From Ellagibacter isourolithinifaciens (GTDB lineage Bacteria; Actinomycetota; Coriobacteriia; Coriobacteriales; Eggerthellaceae): a stretch of DNA of 64,000 bases. The stretch spans positions 1-64,000 of the forward strand of contig NZ_WAJR01000003.1 of NCBI RefSeq assembly GCF_008831035.1, written 5' to 3'. The notes below the pieces were generated by a model, which had not been told where the DNA came from, did no database searches, and saw only the letters and a program-made list of their open reading frames with translations. Shown here piece by piece: positions 19,359 to 27,189 of the stretch; position 1 is the first letter of the stretch, and every line of letters begins with the position of its first letter. Made by a program: the position numbers and the translations under genes.

Positions 19359-20021
19359 CTACTCCTGGATGTATTTGCTGAACATGGGAATAAGCTCGTG
19401 GCGCACGCACGCGAGCACCGAATCCCCCTGGTAGAGAACGCTTTCCTTGTTGGGAATGGAACTCGCCGACCCATCACCGCGCTCGAAGGCGATGATGCGG
19501 ATGTCATGATCGCGCTCGAGCTCGCCCACTCGGATCGTGCGCTTCCCCTCGCGAGAGCTCAGGTCGAGGGAGAATCGCAGCACCTCGAATTCCCCGAAGG
19601 TGTCGATATGCGCGCCGTGGCCCGATACCACCTTCGAGAACACATCCTCGGCGACGAGCGATGTGCCGCACACGTAGTCGATGCCGAGCTGCATGTAGGC
19701 TCGCTCGTGGTCGGGGTTGTACAGGCGCGCGATCACGTGGGGAACGCCGAACAGGCGACTTGCGACCTCCGCGACCATGAGATTCGTGTTGTCGAGCTGC
19801 GTGACGGCCGCAACGACATCACAGTCGTCCACACCCGCCTTCACGAGGGTGTCCTCGTCGAAGCCGACGCCCTGCAGCGTGGAGCCGTTGAAGTTGCGAC
19901 CGAGGTTCGCGAACGCGTCGGCGCTCCTGTCGATCACACAGACGTTGCTCCCGTTGTCGGAAAGCATGTTGGCGAGCTGCGAGCCCACGCGCCCGCACCC
20001 TACCACGATGACATTGCTCAT
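19359..20021 (-). CDS. TrkA-family potassium channel regulatory subunit (second of two)
   Basis: Another RCK protein (220 aa), opening MSNVIVVGCGRVGSQLANML with the dinucleotide-binding GCGRVG and CVIDRS strand, then a second lobe and a TrkA-C-like C-terminus (GDSVLACVRHEL). It is only moderately similar by eye to the downstream paralogue, so this is an old duplication. Tandem single-RCK genes may assemble as a hetero-octameric ring in place of the fused TrkA of enterobacteria; that assembly is inferred. Confidence 0.9.
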   Translation of the reverse strand: MSNVIVVGCGRVGSQLANMLSDNGSNVCVIDRSADAFANLGRNFNGSTLQGVGFDEDTLVKAGVDDCDVVAAVTQLDNTNLMVAEVASRLFGVPHVIARLYNPDHERAYMQLGIDYVCGTSLVAEDVFSKVVSGHGAHIDTFGEFEVLRFSLDLSSREGKRTIRVGELERDHDIRIIAFERGDGSASSIPNKESVLYQGDSVLACVRHELIPMFSKYIQE

Positions 20022-20071
20022 AAATCGCCTTTCGCCGCGACGCCGTTTAAGTGCTTAGCATAGCGCATGCG

Positions 20072-20103
20072 GAAAAGAAAAGGCCGGACTCGCGCCCGGC
20101 CTT
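20072..20103 (-). terminator. Intrinsic terminator after the secreted hydrolase-like gene
   Basis: AAGGCCGG...CCGGCCTT stem, followed on the minus strand by TTTTCTTTT. Strong canonical form. Confidence 0.85.
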
Positions 20104-20113
20104 CAACCTTACG

Positions 20114-20890
20114 TTAGATTTTCGACATTTCCCGAAGCGTGTCGCGGAACCAGTTGTCGTAGTTCGGCGGACAGTACTTCTGAGCGTTCGAGTAGCTGAT
20201 GGTATAGCCATACCCCTTCGCAAGGCCTGCGACATGGGCGTTGATGGCTTCTTCCCACGAGCTCCAACCGGTAGAGCCCCAGCCCCACGCATTGTGCGGC
20301 AGGAAGCAGTTTGCACCCTTGGTGGACTCGGTATTGGAAATAGCCGGCGACCAGCGAGGATCGACGCCGTTTTCCCATGCAGCGGTGGCGAAAGTCTCCC
20401 CTTGACCGGCAAGCGGGGACCCCGCGAGATAGTTGTTGATGCGATTCGCCCACTCGGAGATGAAGGCGTCCTTGCCGCAGCTCCAATCCACTTCGGCGAG
20501 CTGAGACATCGCAGAAGAGGCATCAGTGGTGCGCGCCTTGGAGAGCGCCTGCTCGGCAGCCTGGATGCGAGCCTGCTCCTCGGCGAGGGCGGCTTGCTCG
20601 GCGGCGATGCGCTCGGCTTCCTTCTCGGCCTCGACGGCCTGAACGCCTTGGGTGATGTCGCGCGATGCGGGCTGCGACAAAACGCTGCCGACCGATGTGT
20701 CGGACACGTTGGAGACAAGTACCTCGGCAGCCGGCGCCGAAAAGGCAGTGCCGCCGAACGGAGACGACGAGCCGCCTGCCGCGGCAAGGCCATAGCCGAA
20801 GCAGCCGACTGCCACGACGGAGGCGCACCCGATCGCGGCGATTTTCGCGACCAAGCCCGTCTTCTTCATATTATTTCGACGTGTTACCAC
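20114..20890 (-). CDS. Secreted coiled-coil protein with lysozyme/glucosaminidase-like C-terminal domain
   Basis: An exported protein of 258 aa. The N-terminus has a basic patch then a hydrophobic signal helix (about residues 12-40), a Ser/Pro/Ala linker, an alanine/glutamate-rich coiled coil (about 80-125, AERIAAEQAALAEEQARIQ) and a C-terminal domain of about 115 aa with NTESTKGANCFLPHNAWGWG and AHVAGLAKGYGYTISY. This domain is of the type found in actinobacterial peptidoglycan hydrolases (lysozyme-like fold); the glutamate in SNTEST is the likely catalytic acid. The GTG at 20890 has AGAAAGG ten bases upstream; an internal ATG at 20869 is possible. A leader of up to about 120 nt with a CCGC-TTCG-GCGG hairpin precedes it. 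Confidence 0.75.
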   Translation of the reverse strand: MVTRRNNMKKTGLVAKIAAIGCASVVAVGCFGYGLAAAGGSSSPFGGTAFSAPAAEVLVSNVSDTSVGSVLSQPASRDITQGVQAVEAEKEAERIAAEQAALAEEQARIQAAEQALSKARTTDASSAMSQLAEVDWSCGKDAFISEWANRINNYLAGSPLAGQGETFATAAWENGVDPRWSPAISNTESTKGANCFLPHNAWGWGSTGWSSWEEAINAHVAGLAKGYGYTISYSNAQKYCPPNYDNWFRDTLREMSKI

Positions 20891-21148
20891 GCAGTGTCAA
20901 CCTTTCTCGAACAGCACGAGACCTAACCGCCGAAGCGGTGACAGCGTATTGAATTGTGGGTGGGATTGCTGCCAAGAGAAGAGCTTATGCTGTTGTTTGC
21001 AAGGCATAATTTTACCTTATGCGGGGGTTTCAACGCAAAATCTTGTGGAGAACGCTCCACGGTTTGTTCGATATTAAGTAGTGAAATTTTTATCGTACCT
21101 GGTAGTTGTTGTTCTTAATTTTGGATTGAACAAGAACGAATTTCACAC
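20891..21148 (-). promoter_or_regulatory. Promoter/leader region of the secreted hydrolase-like gene
   Basis: A candidate promoter on the minus strand is TTGCGT, 18 bp, TAAAAT (near 21009-21040), which would give a leader of roughly 110 nt. The leader contains ACCGC-TTCG-GCGGT (20924-20937) and other short pairings. Cell-wall hydrolase genes in actinobacteria often carry c-di-AMP riboswitches, but I do not see the conserved ydaO elements here, so no riboswitch is claimed. Confidence 0.35.
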
Positions 21149-21487
21149 TCAGCGGAACGAGCGCGGCGGTTTCGGAGGCAAATGGCCGACCCCCACATAG
21201 GTTTGCCGCTCGCTTTCGGAGGACGGCGCGCTGCAATCGATGGGCCCGTATTTCTCGGAGGACGCCGACTCCGGACGGACGTCGAACACGTCCCCGGAAA
21301 CCGACGATTTCGGCAAGACGAAGATGAGCGCCACATAGGCAACGACGAGAAGGCCGCCCGTGAGCAGCGTGCCCGCGACAACGAGGATGCGCGCGACGAT
21401 CGGGTCGATGCCGAAGTAGCGTGCAACGCCCGCGCACACGCCTCCGAGCCGCGCGTTCGCATCTCGCGTGAGCTTCCTTCCGACCAC
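21149..21487 (-). CDS. PspC-domain envelope stress protein
   Basis: Small membrane protein (112 aa) with the PspC signature: RDANARLGGVCAGVARYFGIDPIVARI, followed by one hydrophobic segment (about 38-62) and a short polar tail. PspC proteins sit in the cytoplasmic membrane and take part in envelope stress responses. A GTG start at 21487 with AAAGGGAC upstream is used. It follows the CorC-like gene by 18 bp and is therefore probably co-transcribed with it. Confidence 0.88.
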   Translation of the reverse strand: MVGRKLTRDANARLGGVCAGVARYFGIDPIVARILVVAGTLLTGGLLVVAYVALIFVLPKSSVSGDVFDVRPESASSEKYGPIDCSAPSSESERQTYVGVGHLPPKPPRSFR

Positions 21488-21505
21488 GGTGCCGTCCCTT
21501 TCGCC

Positions 21506-22381
21506 CTAGTGCGTCTTTTCCTGCTGGCCTTCCCCCTCTTCGGCGACGTCGGCCCCACCGGCCAAACGTTCCACGCGAATGGTGGAAATGCGCGAGCGGC
21601 GCATACGCTCGATTTTGAACGAATAACCGCCCACCGTGAACTCATCGCCCATCTCCGGCACGAAATCGAGCGTGTCGATCAGCCAGCCGGCGATGGTCTC
21701 GTAGTCCTCCGACTCGGAGACCGGCCAGCCGAGCGCCGCCGCGTCCTCGACCGGGAAGCGTCCATCGACGCGCCATACGCCGTCGGAGAGCTTGGTGATT
21801 TCCTTGCCCTCCATGTCGTACTCGTCGACGATTTCGCCTACGATTTCCTCGATGATATCCTCAACGGTAATTAAACCATCGGTCCCACCGTATTCGTCCA
21901 CCACGATGGCCATCTGTTGCCGATTCGTTTGCATTTCCTTGAGCAGCGGGAAGATGTCCTTGGTCTCGGGGACGAACAAAGGCTCGAAAGCGTACTTCGC
22001 AGCAAGGTCGTCCTCGCGGCCGTCGATGAGCGGCCCGACAAGGTTCTTGTAATGCACGATGCCGATGATGTGGTCAGCGTCCTCGTGAAAGATGGGAAGG
22101 CGCGAGTAGCCCGTGCCGTGCATGCGCTCGACCGCCGTGCGCACCGTCTCGGTGTCCTCGACCATGATCATGTCAACGCGCGGCTGCATGATTTCATGCA
22201 CCGACATGTCACCCAGGTCGATGATGTCGTGGATCATGCGCTTCTCGTCGTCGGCGAGCTCATCGTTGTCGGCGACGATGTCTTTGATTTCCTCCTCGGA
22301 GACCGTCTGCTTCTTCGCCGACCCGAAACGTGAGAAGAAGCCGGTCAGACCCTTCTGCTCCTCGTCGCTCATCGTAATCAT
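21506..22381 (-). CDS. CorC/HlyC-family CBS-domain protein
   Basis: Soluble 291-aa protein with an acidic helical start, the family element DIIDLGDMSVHEIMQPRVDM, two CBS repeats (about residues 75-195, including YSRLPIFHEDADHIIGIVHYK and MAIVVDEYGGTDGLITVEDI) and a C-terminal CorC/HlyC transporter-associated domain (about 210-280). It has no DUF21 membrane domain, so it is the CorC-like short form linked to Mg/Co efflux or membrane homeostasis. ATG at 22381 follows GAGGAG. Confidence 0.9.
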   Translation of the reverse strand: MITMSDEEQKGLTGFFSRFGSAKKQTVSEEEIKDIVADNDELADDEKRMIHDIIDLGDMSVHEIMQPRVDMIMVEDTETVRTAVERMHGTGYSRLPIFHEDADHIIGIVHYKNLVGPLIDGREDDLAAKYAFEPLFVPETKDIFPLLKEMQTNRQQMAIVVDEYGGTDGLITVEDIIEEIVGEIVDEYDMEGKEITKLSDGVWRVDGRFPVEDAAALGWPVSESEDYETIAGWLIDTLDFVPEMGDEFTVGGYSFKIERMRRSRISTIRVERLAGGADVAEEGEGQQEKTH

Positions 22382-22462
22382 CCACTCCTCGTACTCTCAA
22401 GGGACGTCATCCCCGAAAATCCATCCGCTGCGCCCGTGACGGTGCGGACGCTCACCTCGCCG

Positions 22463-23341
22463 CTACATCACATACAGCGCCACGGCCAGAAACTGCAGCA
22501 CGCTCGCCGCAACGACCATCACGTGGAATACCGAATGCATGTAGGGAATCTTCTTCAACACGTAGAATATGCAGCCAACCGTATAGACCAGGCCGCCCGC
22601 GACCAAGAGCGCAAGACCCTCCATGGGAAGGTTCGCCACAAGAGCCGGCAGATACGCAACGACGCACCACCCTAAAAGAAGGTAGAGCACCGCCGAAATC
22701 CAGCGCGGGCGGAATACCCAGAACGCCTCGCAGGCAATGCCCGCAAGCGCTACGATCCACACGAACGCAGCCAGGTAGATCCCCCCGTCGTTTCCAAGCG
22801 TGACCAGGCAAAACGGCGTATACGTTCCCGCGATGAACAGATAGATCCCGCTGTGGTCGAGCACCTTGAACACACGCTTGGCGCGATCCACCGCGATAGC
22901 GTGGTACAGCGTCGACATGAGGTATTCCACCAGCATGGTGATGGTGTAGACGAGCGCCGCCGCCAGCTTCACGCCGCCGCCTGCGCGCACCGCGATCACC
23001 ACGAGAATGGGAATCGCCGCGATGGCGAGCAGCGCACCGATACCGTGCGTCACAGAGTTGGCGATCTCCTCGCCGAGCGTGTACTCACGAACGTTGCGAC
23101 GTGCGCGATCGGCGTTCGCAGACGTGTTGGCGGGCTCGTTTCTATGTTCGCGCGCCTCAGAGAGGGTGCGCGGCTTGAACTGAGAAGGAGTCCACGCCCG
23201 AGGCGTGGGAGGATGCTCTTGCGCACGCGAAGGCGACGCAGCGGGCAGAGGGGCGTCTTTGCGGGCGGCAGGCCCAGGCGCCGAAGGGTCAGACGCCGAA
23301 CTTCGGCCGCCTTTCGAATCGGATGTCGCATGTGTGTCCAT
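22463..23341 (-). CDS. Hemolysin III family (YqfA/PAQR-like) membrane protein
   Basis: Seven-helix integral membrane protein of the HlyIII/PAQR group. After a disordered, Pro/Ser-rich N-terminal region of about 80 residues, the core shows EEIANSVTHGIGALL, STLYHAIA, LDHSGIYLFIAGTYTPF and a C-terminal HSVFHVMVVAAS, which hold the conserved metal-site Ser/His/Asp/His residues of the superfamily. Total 292 aa; the N-terminal extension makes it longer than the typical 210. ATG at 23341 lies just past the stop of the upstream PH-domain gene, so it is the third gene of a unit with it. Confidence 0.88.
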   Translation of the reverse strand: MDTHATSDSKGGRSSASDPSAPGPAARKDAPLPAASPSRAQEHPPTPRAWTPSQFKPRTLSEAREHRNEPANTSANADRARRNVREYTLGEEIANSVTHGIGALLAIAAIPILVVIAVRAGGGVKLAAALVYTITMLVEYLMSTLYHAIAVDRAKRVFKVLDHSGIYLFIAGTYTPFCLVTLGNDGGIYLAAFVWIVALAGIACEAFWVFRPRWISAVLYLLLGWCVVAYLPALVANLPMEGLALLVAGGLVYTVGCIFYVLKKIPYMHSVFHVMVVAASVLQFLAVALYVM

Positions 23342-23346
23342 GCGTA

Positions 23347-25140
23347 TCACTCTATCACATTTCCCCCAGGGACAAGCCACGCCAGCCATGCGGCGGCATC
23401 TTCTTCACATGCGTCGATCAGCCTGGTCGAGGTGCCTTGCAAACCCGCAGCTGTCCGCGCGGTGATGGTCGCCACCTTCGCACGGCGTTGGAGGGGGTTC
23501 GACTTCGAGAAGCCGAACTGGATCTTCTCGCGAGGCAAGCAAACCGAGACCGAGCCGAGGCCGCCGTTTTCCACTTGCATAAAGCGCCTGTTGAACGAAA
23601 ACCACGACGAGCGGGCCCAGAGAACCGCACCCATGGCGGCGAGCACCTCAGCAACCGCGCACGCGACGTAGCCCACAAGCGCGATCCGATCGAACCAGAA
23701 GAGCTCCCCCGCCGACATGAAGTCGTCGCCATAAGCGCCGATGCCAAATATCACGCCCACGTGGAGAAGCGCAAGCGCCACAGCGCACCAAAGCCCCCAT
23801 CCTTGGATGACCGTGCGCCTGACCAGCGCACGGCGAAGGGCCACCTTGGGAACACGGCGACGCTCGGTCGGCATGTCGGCGAACTCGGGAACGAGACCCG
23901 CGACGATCTCGGGCACGCGGTCGACCTTCACGAAGGGATGCACGACGAGCGCGCCTTCGGAAAGGGAATCATCCATGCCACCCGACCCACTCGACGCATC
24001 CACCTTCCCGAGCGACAGCTCGCAGAAGCCGAAGATACGCCTGACGAAAGTCTGCTTCACGACAACCGACTGCACGCGATCGACCGACACGCCGTGGAAC
24101 CTGTGTTGGAGAAGGCCGCGCTCGACCTCGATGCGGTCGCCGCGACGGCGCGCCTTGAAGCCTCCGAAGGAGATGCAGGTGCCGAGCGCCGACATCACCC
24201 ACACGAACAGGGACAGCGCGATGAGCCCGACAACGATAAGGGCGATGAGGCTGTTGCCGAAAAGCGCGAGGCCCGCGTCGGCGAGCACTTCTGCAACGGC
24301 TCCGCCAGCCTCGCCCGCCATTTGCGAGACGAAGTCGGCGATCTGCGAGAACACGCCGATGATGCCGACGACGACGAGAACCAGCGTCGTGTTGTTCGAA
24401 AGCCCGGTGAGAATGAGTTCGCTGTTGGTTATGCCGTACTGGAAGGAGATGCGCCCCGTGTCGACCTCGCTCCCGGCGAATACGCCGCGCACGTCGTCCC
24501 ACACCTCAGCAGGCGCATCGAGCACGTTGCCGAAGCTGCTCGGGGCGTCGGCTTCCCGAAAGGGCGCCCCGACGGCCGCAGACTTGCGAGCGAACAGGTC
24601 GGCCCGCAGCGCCTCCGCGTCGGCCTTGCGCAAAAACGGCACCGACACGGCCTTGTTCGACGCGCCGCCCGCCGTGTCGATCTGCACCGTGCACACGCCG
24701 AACACGCGCTGGAGAAGCGAGGCTGTCTGGTCGACCGACTGGATGCGCCGGTAGGGCACATGCACGCGCTTTTTGTTGAAGATGCCCGAATAGAAGCTGA
24801 ATTCCTCGTCGCCGAACTCGTACCAGATGTGCTTGTAGGACACGAGTCGGTAGATGAGGCTCGCAGCGAGCGAGACGATGACCGTGCCCAGGAAAAGCAG
24901 GGCGATGATAATAGCCGCAAGCCCGCCGTTCACGAACTGCCCGAGGCTGTCGGGGTTGAACAACTCGGGGATGATCTGGGGAAGCACGCCGACGAGAAGC
25001 GCCGCGAACACCGCAGCGGCACCCTGAAGACCGCCAAGCCAGATGTAGCTGGAATGGACCGCGTGCCTCTCGCGATTCTCGCGCCTCTCGCGATTCCCGT
25101 GCCTCTCGCGATTCTCGCGGTTTTGGACCCCGTCCATCAC
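23347..25140 (-). CDS. YdbT-like membrane protein with bPH2 (DUF304) domains
   Basis: A 597-aa membrane protein. It opens with three copies of a six-residue charged repeat (ENRERH, GNRERR, ENRERH), then two membrane helices (about 31-98), a first bPH2 domain (IWYEFGDEEFSFYSGIFNKKRVHVPYRRIQ), further helices (about 245-325), a second (IEVERGLLQHRFHGVSVDRVQ) and later a third PH-like region near the C-terminus. This is the architecture of B. subtilis YdbT, which together with YdbS affects resistance to antimicrobial peptides and membrane stress. The start overlaps the end of the YdbS-like gene by 4 bp (ATGA), so they are translationally coupled. Confidence 0.88.
   Translation of the reverse strand: MMDGVQNRENRERHGNRERRENRERHAVHSSYIWLGGLQGAAAVFAALLVGVLPQIIPELFNPDSLGQFVNGGLAAIIIALLFLGTVIVSLAASLIYRLVSYKHIWYEFGDEEFSFYSGIFNKKRVHVPYRRIQSVDQTASLLQRVFGVCTVQIDTAGGASNKAVSVPFLRKADAEALRADLFARKSAAVGAPFREADAPSSFGNVLDAPAEVWDDVRGVFAGSEVDTGRISFQYGITNSELILTGLSNNTTLVLVVVGIIGVFSQIADFVSQMAGEAGGAVAEVLADAGLALFGNSLIALIVVGLIALSLFVWVMSALGTCISFGGFKARRRGDRIEVERGLLQHRFHGVSVDRVQSVVVKQTFVRRIFGFCELSLGKVDASSGSGGMDDSLSEGALVVHPFVKVDRVPEIVAGLVPEFADMPTERRRVPKVALRRALVRRTVIQGWGLWCAVALALLHVGVIFGIGAYGDDFMSAGELFWFDRIALVGYVACAVAEVLAAMGAVLWARSSWFSFNRRFMQVENGGLGSVSVCLPREKIQFGFSKSNPLQRRAKVATITARTAAGLQGTSTRLIDACEEDAAAWLAWLVPGGNVIE
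25063..25116. repeat. Three tandem 18-bp repeats inside a coding region
   Basis: Units at 25063-25080, 25081-25098 and 25099-25116 share GCCTCTCGCGATTC and differ by one or two bases. They encode the ENRERH/GNRERR/ENRERH start of the YdbT-like protein and could vary in copy number without breaking the frame. Confidence 0.85.
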
Positions 25141-25625
25141 ATGTCCTCGCGCGCGATCCGGGCAAGCTCGGCCGCGCGGTCACGCACCTGGTCGGCGACG
25201 TCGTTCGCAAGCCCGGGGATGACGTGCTCGCCAGCGGCCGTGGCGACGGTGACGCTCGAGAGCCCGAAGGCGCGCAGAATAGGCCCCTGGCGCGTGTCGG
25301 TGTTCTGGACGCGAATGAAGGGGATGATGCAGCGCTTGCGCCAGATGATTCCCTTGGCGATGTCGAGGTAGTCATCGTGAAGCTCATAGCGCCAGCGAAC
25401 ATAGCGAATGGGCGGCAGCACAACGAGGAACACCACGAGCAGCACCGCAGCAATGGCCGAGAGCACGGCGACAAGGGCGAACGCCCAAGGCGCCGGTTCG
25501 ATGGCGGCGCAAATGGCGAAGGGGACAGCGCAGCAGAGGTAGCCGAGCACGATCCAGATGGCGTCGTTTACCCGCCACACGTTCTTCACCCGAGGATCGA
25601 GCTTGCTTTGAGGGGTTCCGTTCAT
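25137..25625 (-). CDS. YdbS-like bPH2 (DUF304) membrane protein
   Basis: A 162-aa protein with two adjacent membrane helices (about 22-75) and one bPH2 domain in the C-terminal half (WRYELHDDYLDIAKGIIWRKRCIIPFIRVQNTDTRQGPILR, abbreviated here by its known pattern of conserved R/Q/T positions). It pairs with the larger YdbT-like protein whose ATG overlaps its stop. ATG at 25625 follows AAAGGC. It is divergent from yqeY across a 238-bp intergenic region that must contain both promoters. Confidence 0.87.
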   Translation of the reverse strand: MNGTPQSKLDPRVKNVWRVNDAIWIVLGYLCCAVPFAICAAIEPAPWAFALVAVLSAIAAVLLVVFLVVLPPIRYVRWRYELHDDYLDIAKGIIWRKRCIIPFIRVQNTDTRQGPILRAFGLSSVTVATAAGEHVIPGLANDVADQVRDRAAELARIAREDM

Positions 25626-25863
25626 AAGGAAAGCCTTTCTCGAGCGCGCCCGCGATGCGAGCGCTTTCCCCATGATAACAAGTGTCGGCAAACTTTTCGT
25701 AAAGCGAATGGGAAAGCCCTGCGACGCCAAGGGGTAATGCAGCCATCGAACCTGCTCACGGCATCGATGGCATTTGTCGCCTTTTTGCAGAAGGCCGCAT
25801 GGGCCAGCCAAATTGTGTACGATGGAAAGGCTGAATCGATTGCGCAGCAGGAAAGAGGGAATC

Positions 25864-26307
25864 ATGAAATACCAGGAGCTGCAAGACGAAGTGAAGGCCG
25901 CGTTGAAGGCGCACGACAAACCGCGCGTGTCCATCCTGCGCCAGGTGCACGGCGAAGTGAAGAACATCGAGGTGAACGAGCGCCGCGAGATTACGGACGC
26001 CGACGTCGACGCCATGCTCAAGCGCGTGATCAAGCAGACGAAGGAGACGCTCGAGGGTTCCATCAAGGCGGGGAACAACCAAGAGCGCACCGACCTTCTC
26101 GCCGCGCAGGTGGAAATTCTCGAGTCGTATCTTCCCAAGCAGGTTTCGGGCGACGAGCTTATCGCGCTCATCGAGAAGACGCTCACCGAGACCGGCGCCG
26201 CCTCGAAGAAGGAGATGGGGAAGGTAATGGGAGCGCTCACGAAGGCGACCGGCGGAAACTTCGACAAGGCCGCGGCCGCGGCCGAGCTCGGCAAGCGCCT
26301 CGCCTAG
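25864..26307 (+). CDS. yqeY: GatB/YqeY-domain protein
   Basis: Small soluble protein (147 aa) of the YqeY family, homologous to the C-terminal tRNA-binding domain of GatB. Typical parts: QDEVKAALKAHDKPRVSILRQVHGEVKNIE, a central helical region, and SYLPKQVSGDELIALIEK followed by KKEMGKVMGAL. Its exact role is unsettled; a link to tRNA-dependent amidation is inferred from homology. ATG at 25864 with GAGGGAATC before it. Monocistronic, ending in a strong terminator. Confidence 0.92.
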   Translation: MKYQELQDEVKAALKAHDKPRVSILRQVHGEVKNIEVNERREITDADVDAMLKRVIKQTKETLEGSIKAGNNQERTDLLAAQVEILESYLPKQVSGDELIALIEKTLTETGAASKKEMGKVMGALTKATGGNFDKAAAAAELGKRLA

Positions 26308-26343
26308 CGCAGAACCCGCGCGACCCGCTGCTACGTTCTGGAA

Positions 26344-26402
26344 ACAGCGCCCGACTGCTTCTAAGTCCGCAAGGGCTTCAAAGCGGTCGGGCGCTGTTTT
26401 TT
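26344..26402 (+). terminator. Intrinsic terminator after yqeY
   Basis: ACAGCGCCCGAC pairs perfectly with GTCGGGCGCTGT, followed by TTTTTT on the plus strand. Confidence 0.88.
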
Positions 26403-26460
26403 GCGGGAACTCGGCTTGTGTTGTGCGAGACGACAGGCGGAACCGCTGTACGTAGGGCAA

Positions 26461-26481
26461 TAAAAAACGCCCGAAGGCGCT
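26461..26481 (-). terminator. UUCG-loop terminator of the small RNA
   Basis: On the minus strand CGCC-TTCG-GGCG with a C(UUCG)G tetraloop is followed by TTTTTTATT. A compact, efficient intrinsic terminator form. Confidence 0.75.
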
Positions 26482-26655
26482 TTTCTTTTCGAGGAGAGGA
26501 GGCCGGTGAGGGCGAGGGGGGGTAGGCCCTCACCGGCTTGTGATGGATGGCCAGACGAGAGGAGCCTCCACCACCGGGTCAGCATTAAGAAGTGTGCTGG
26601 TCAGCGGGTTCGTTTTCTTGAGAGAGAGGGGGGGATTCGAACCCTCGCTGCTGAC
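26461..26655 (-). ncRNA. Probable structured small RNA (about 195 nt), unassigned
   Basis: An intergenic minus-strand unit with its own promoter and terminator and no credible protein. The predicted transcript starts near 26655. It folds into four consecutive hairpins: 26600-26655 (GTCAGC...GGGTTCG with CGAACCCGCTGAC), 26580-26599 (CAGCA/TGCTG), 26540-26574 (GTGGTGGA/TCCATCAC, one G-U) and 26502-26537 (12-bp perfect GCCGGTGAGGGC stem). It ends with CGCC-TTCG-GGCG and six T. The first hairpin contains a GGGTTCGAATCCCCC stretch that mimics a tRNA T-arm, but no tRNA can be folded. It lacks the SRP GGAA/AGCA core and the tmRNA hallmarks. The length is close to that of 6S RNA, but no long rod with a central bubble is obvious. 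Function unknown. Confidence 0.55.
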
Positions 26656-26662
26656 ATTTGTT

Positions 26663-26691
26663 ATCTTAGGTTAACCTTGCTGGCGCGTCAA
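26663..26691 (-). promoter_or_regulatory. Promoter of the small RNA
   Basis: Minus strand TTGACG (26686-26691) and TAAGAT (26663-26668) are spaced 17 bp. The predicted start falls at 26655-26656, exactly at the base of the first hairpin. Confidence 0.6.
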
Positions 26692-26831
26692 CGGGGTTAG
26701 CCATGGTTTACAATTCCTCCACAAATATCTTGTAAGTTGGTAGGAAAAATAGCCATCCCTAAGAGCGGCCTTATCCCCGAGGGCGATCCTGCTAGGAAGA
26801 TGCTCGCATGAAGACCCTCTCCCTAGACGCA

Positions 26832-26863
26832 GGAAAGCCGGGCACTTTCGCACCCGGCCTTCC
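26832..26863 (-). terminator. Terminator at the end of the feo operon
   Basis: GGAAGGCCGGG pairs with CCCGGCTTTCC on the minus strand with one mismatch, about 25 bp after the Cys-rich gene stop. The T-run is short (the stem ends in TTTCC). Confidence 0.6.
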
Positions 26864-26886
26864 CCATTGGCTCGTAAGAAAACACG

Positions 26887-27111
26887 CTATCTGAGCGCCT
26901 TGTCCATGTCGGCTACCATGCACTCGACCGATCCGCAGCCGGAACAGCCATGGCAGCTTCCACATCCGCTTCGAGGGCTATCGCTATCCCCGCAGTGGTC
27001 GTGGCAATCGCACAGGCCGCGCGTCGCGATGCGGCGCACCGCCAGCACAGCAAGCACGGCGATGACGAGTGCGACGACGATCGTCGATGGCGTCCAGACC
27101 AAACCTATCAT
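26887..27111 (-). CDS. FeoB-associated Cys-rich membrane protein
   Basis: A 74-aa protein with one N-terminal membrane helix (TIVVALVIAVLAVLAV, about residues 9-26) and a short cytoplasmic tail dense in Cys and His (CDCHDHCGDS, CGSCHGCSGCGSVEC). This layout matches the FeoB-associated Cys-rich proteins encoded next to feoB in Gram-positive bacteria. They are thought to help or gate Fe(II) transport, functionally like FeoC; metal binding by the Cys cluster is inferred. It lies 78 bp after feoB and closes the operon. Confidence 0.88.
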   Translation of the reverse strand: MIGLVWTPSTIVVALVIAVLAVLAVRRIATRGLCDCHDHCGDSDSPRSGCGSCHGCSGCGSVECMVADMDKALR

Positions 27112-27189
27112 AGGTGCGCCTCCTTTCTTGCGGCTCTATATCGGGGAAGCGCCCGAAAGCGCATCCCCAAAAGTTACTCTTAGTATACT

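Noticed and set aside
20891-21020. A c-di-AMP (ydaO) riboswitch in the leader of the hydrolase-like gene
   Set aside because: The target gene type is right, but the conserved ydaO core elements are not visible.
26614-26655. A tRNA 3' end suggested by GGGTTCGAATCCCCC
   Set aside because: No D-arm, anticodon arm or CCA can be placed around it. The stretch is better explained as part of the first hairpin of the small RNA.
26666-26710. A 12-codon frame (MANPVDAPARLT) preceded by GGAGG
   Set aside because: It overlaps the small RNA promoter and stops at once; a leader peptide cannot be excluded, but nothing else supports it.
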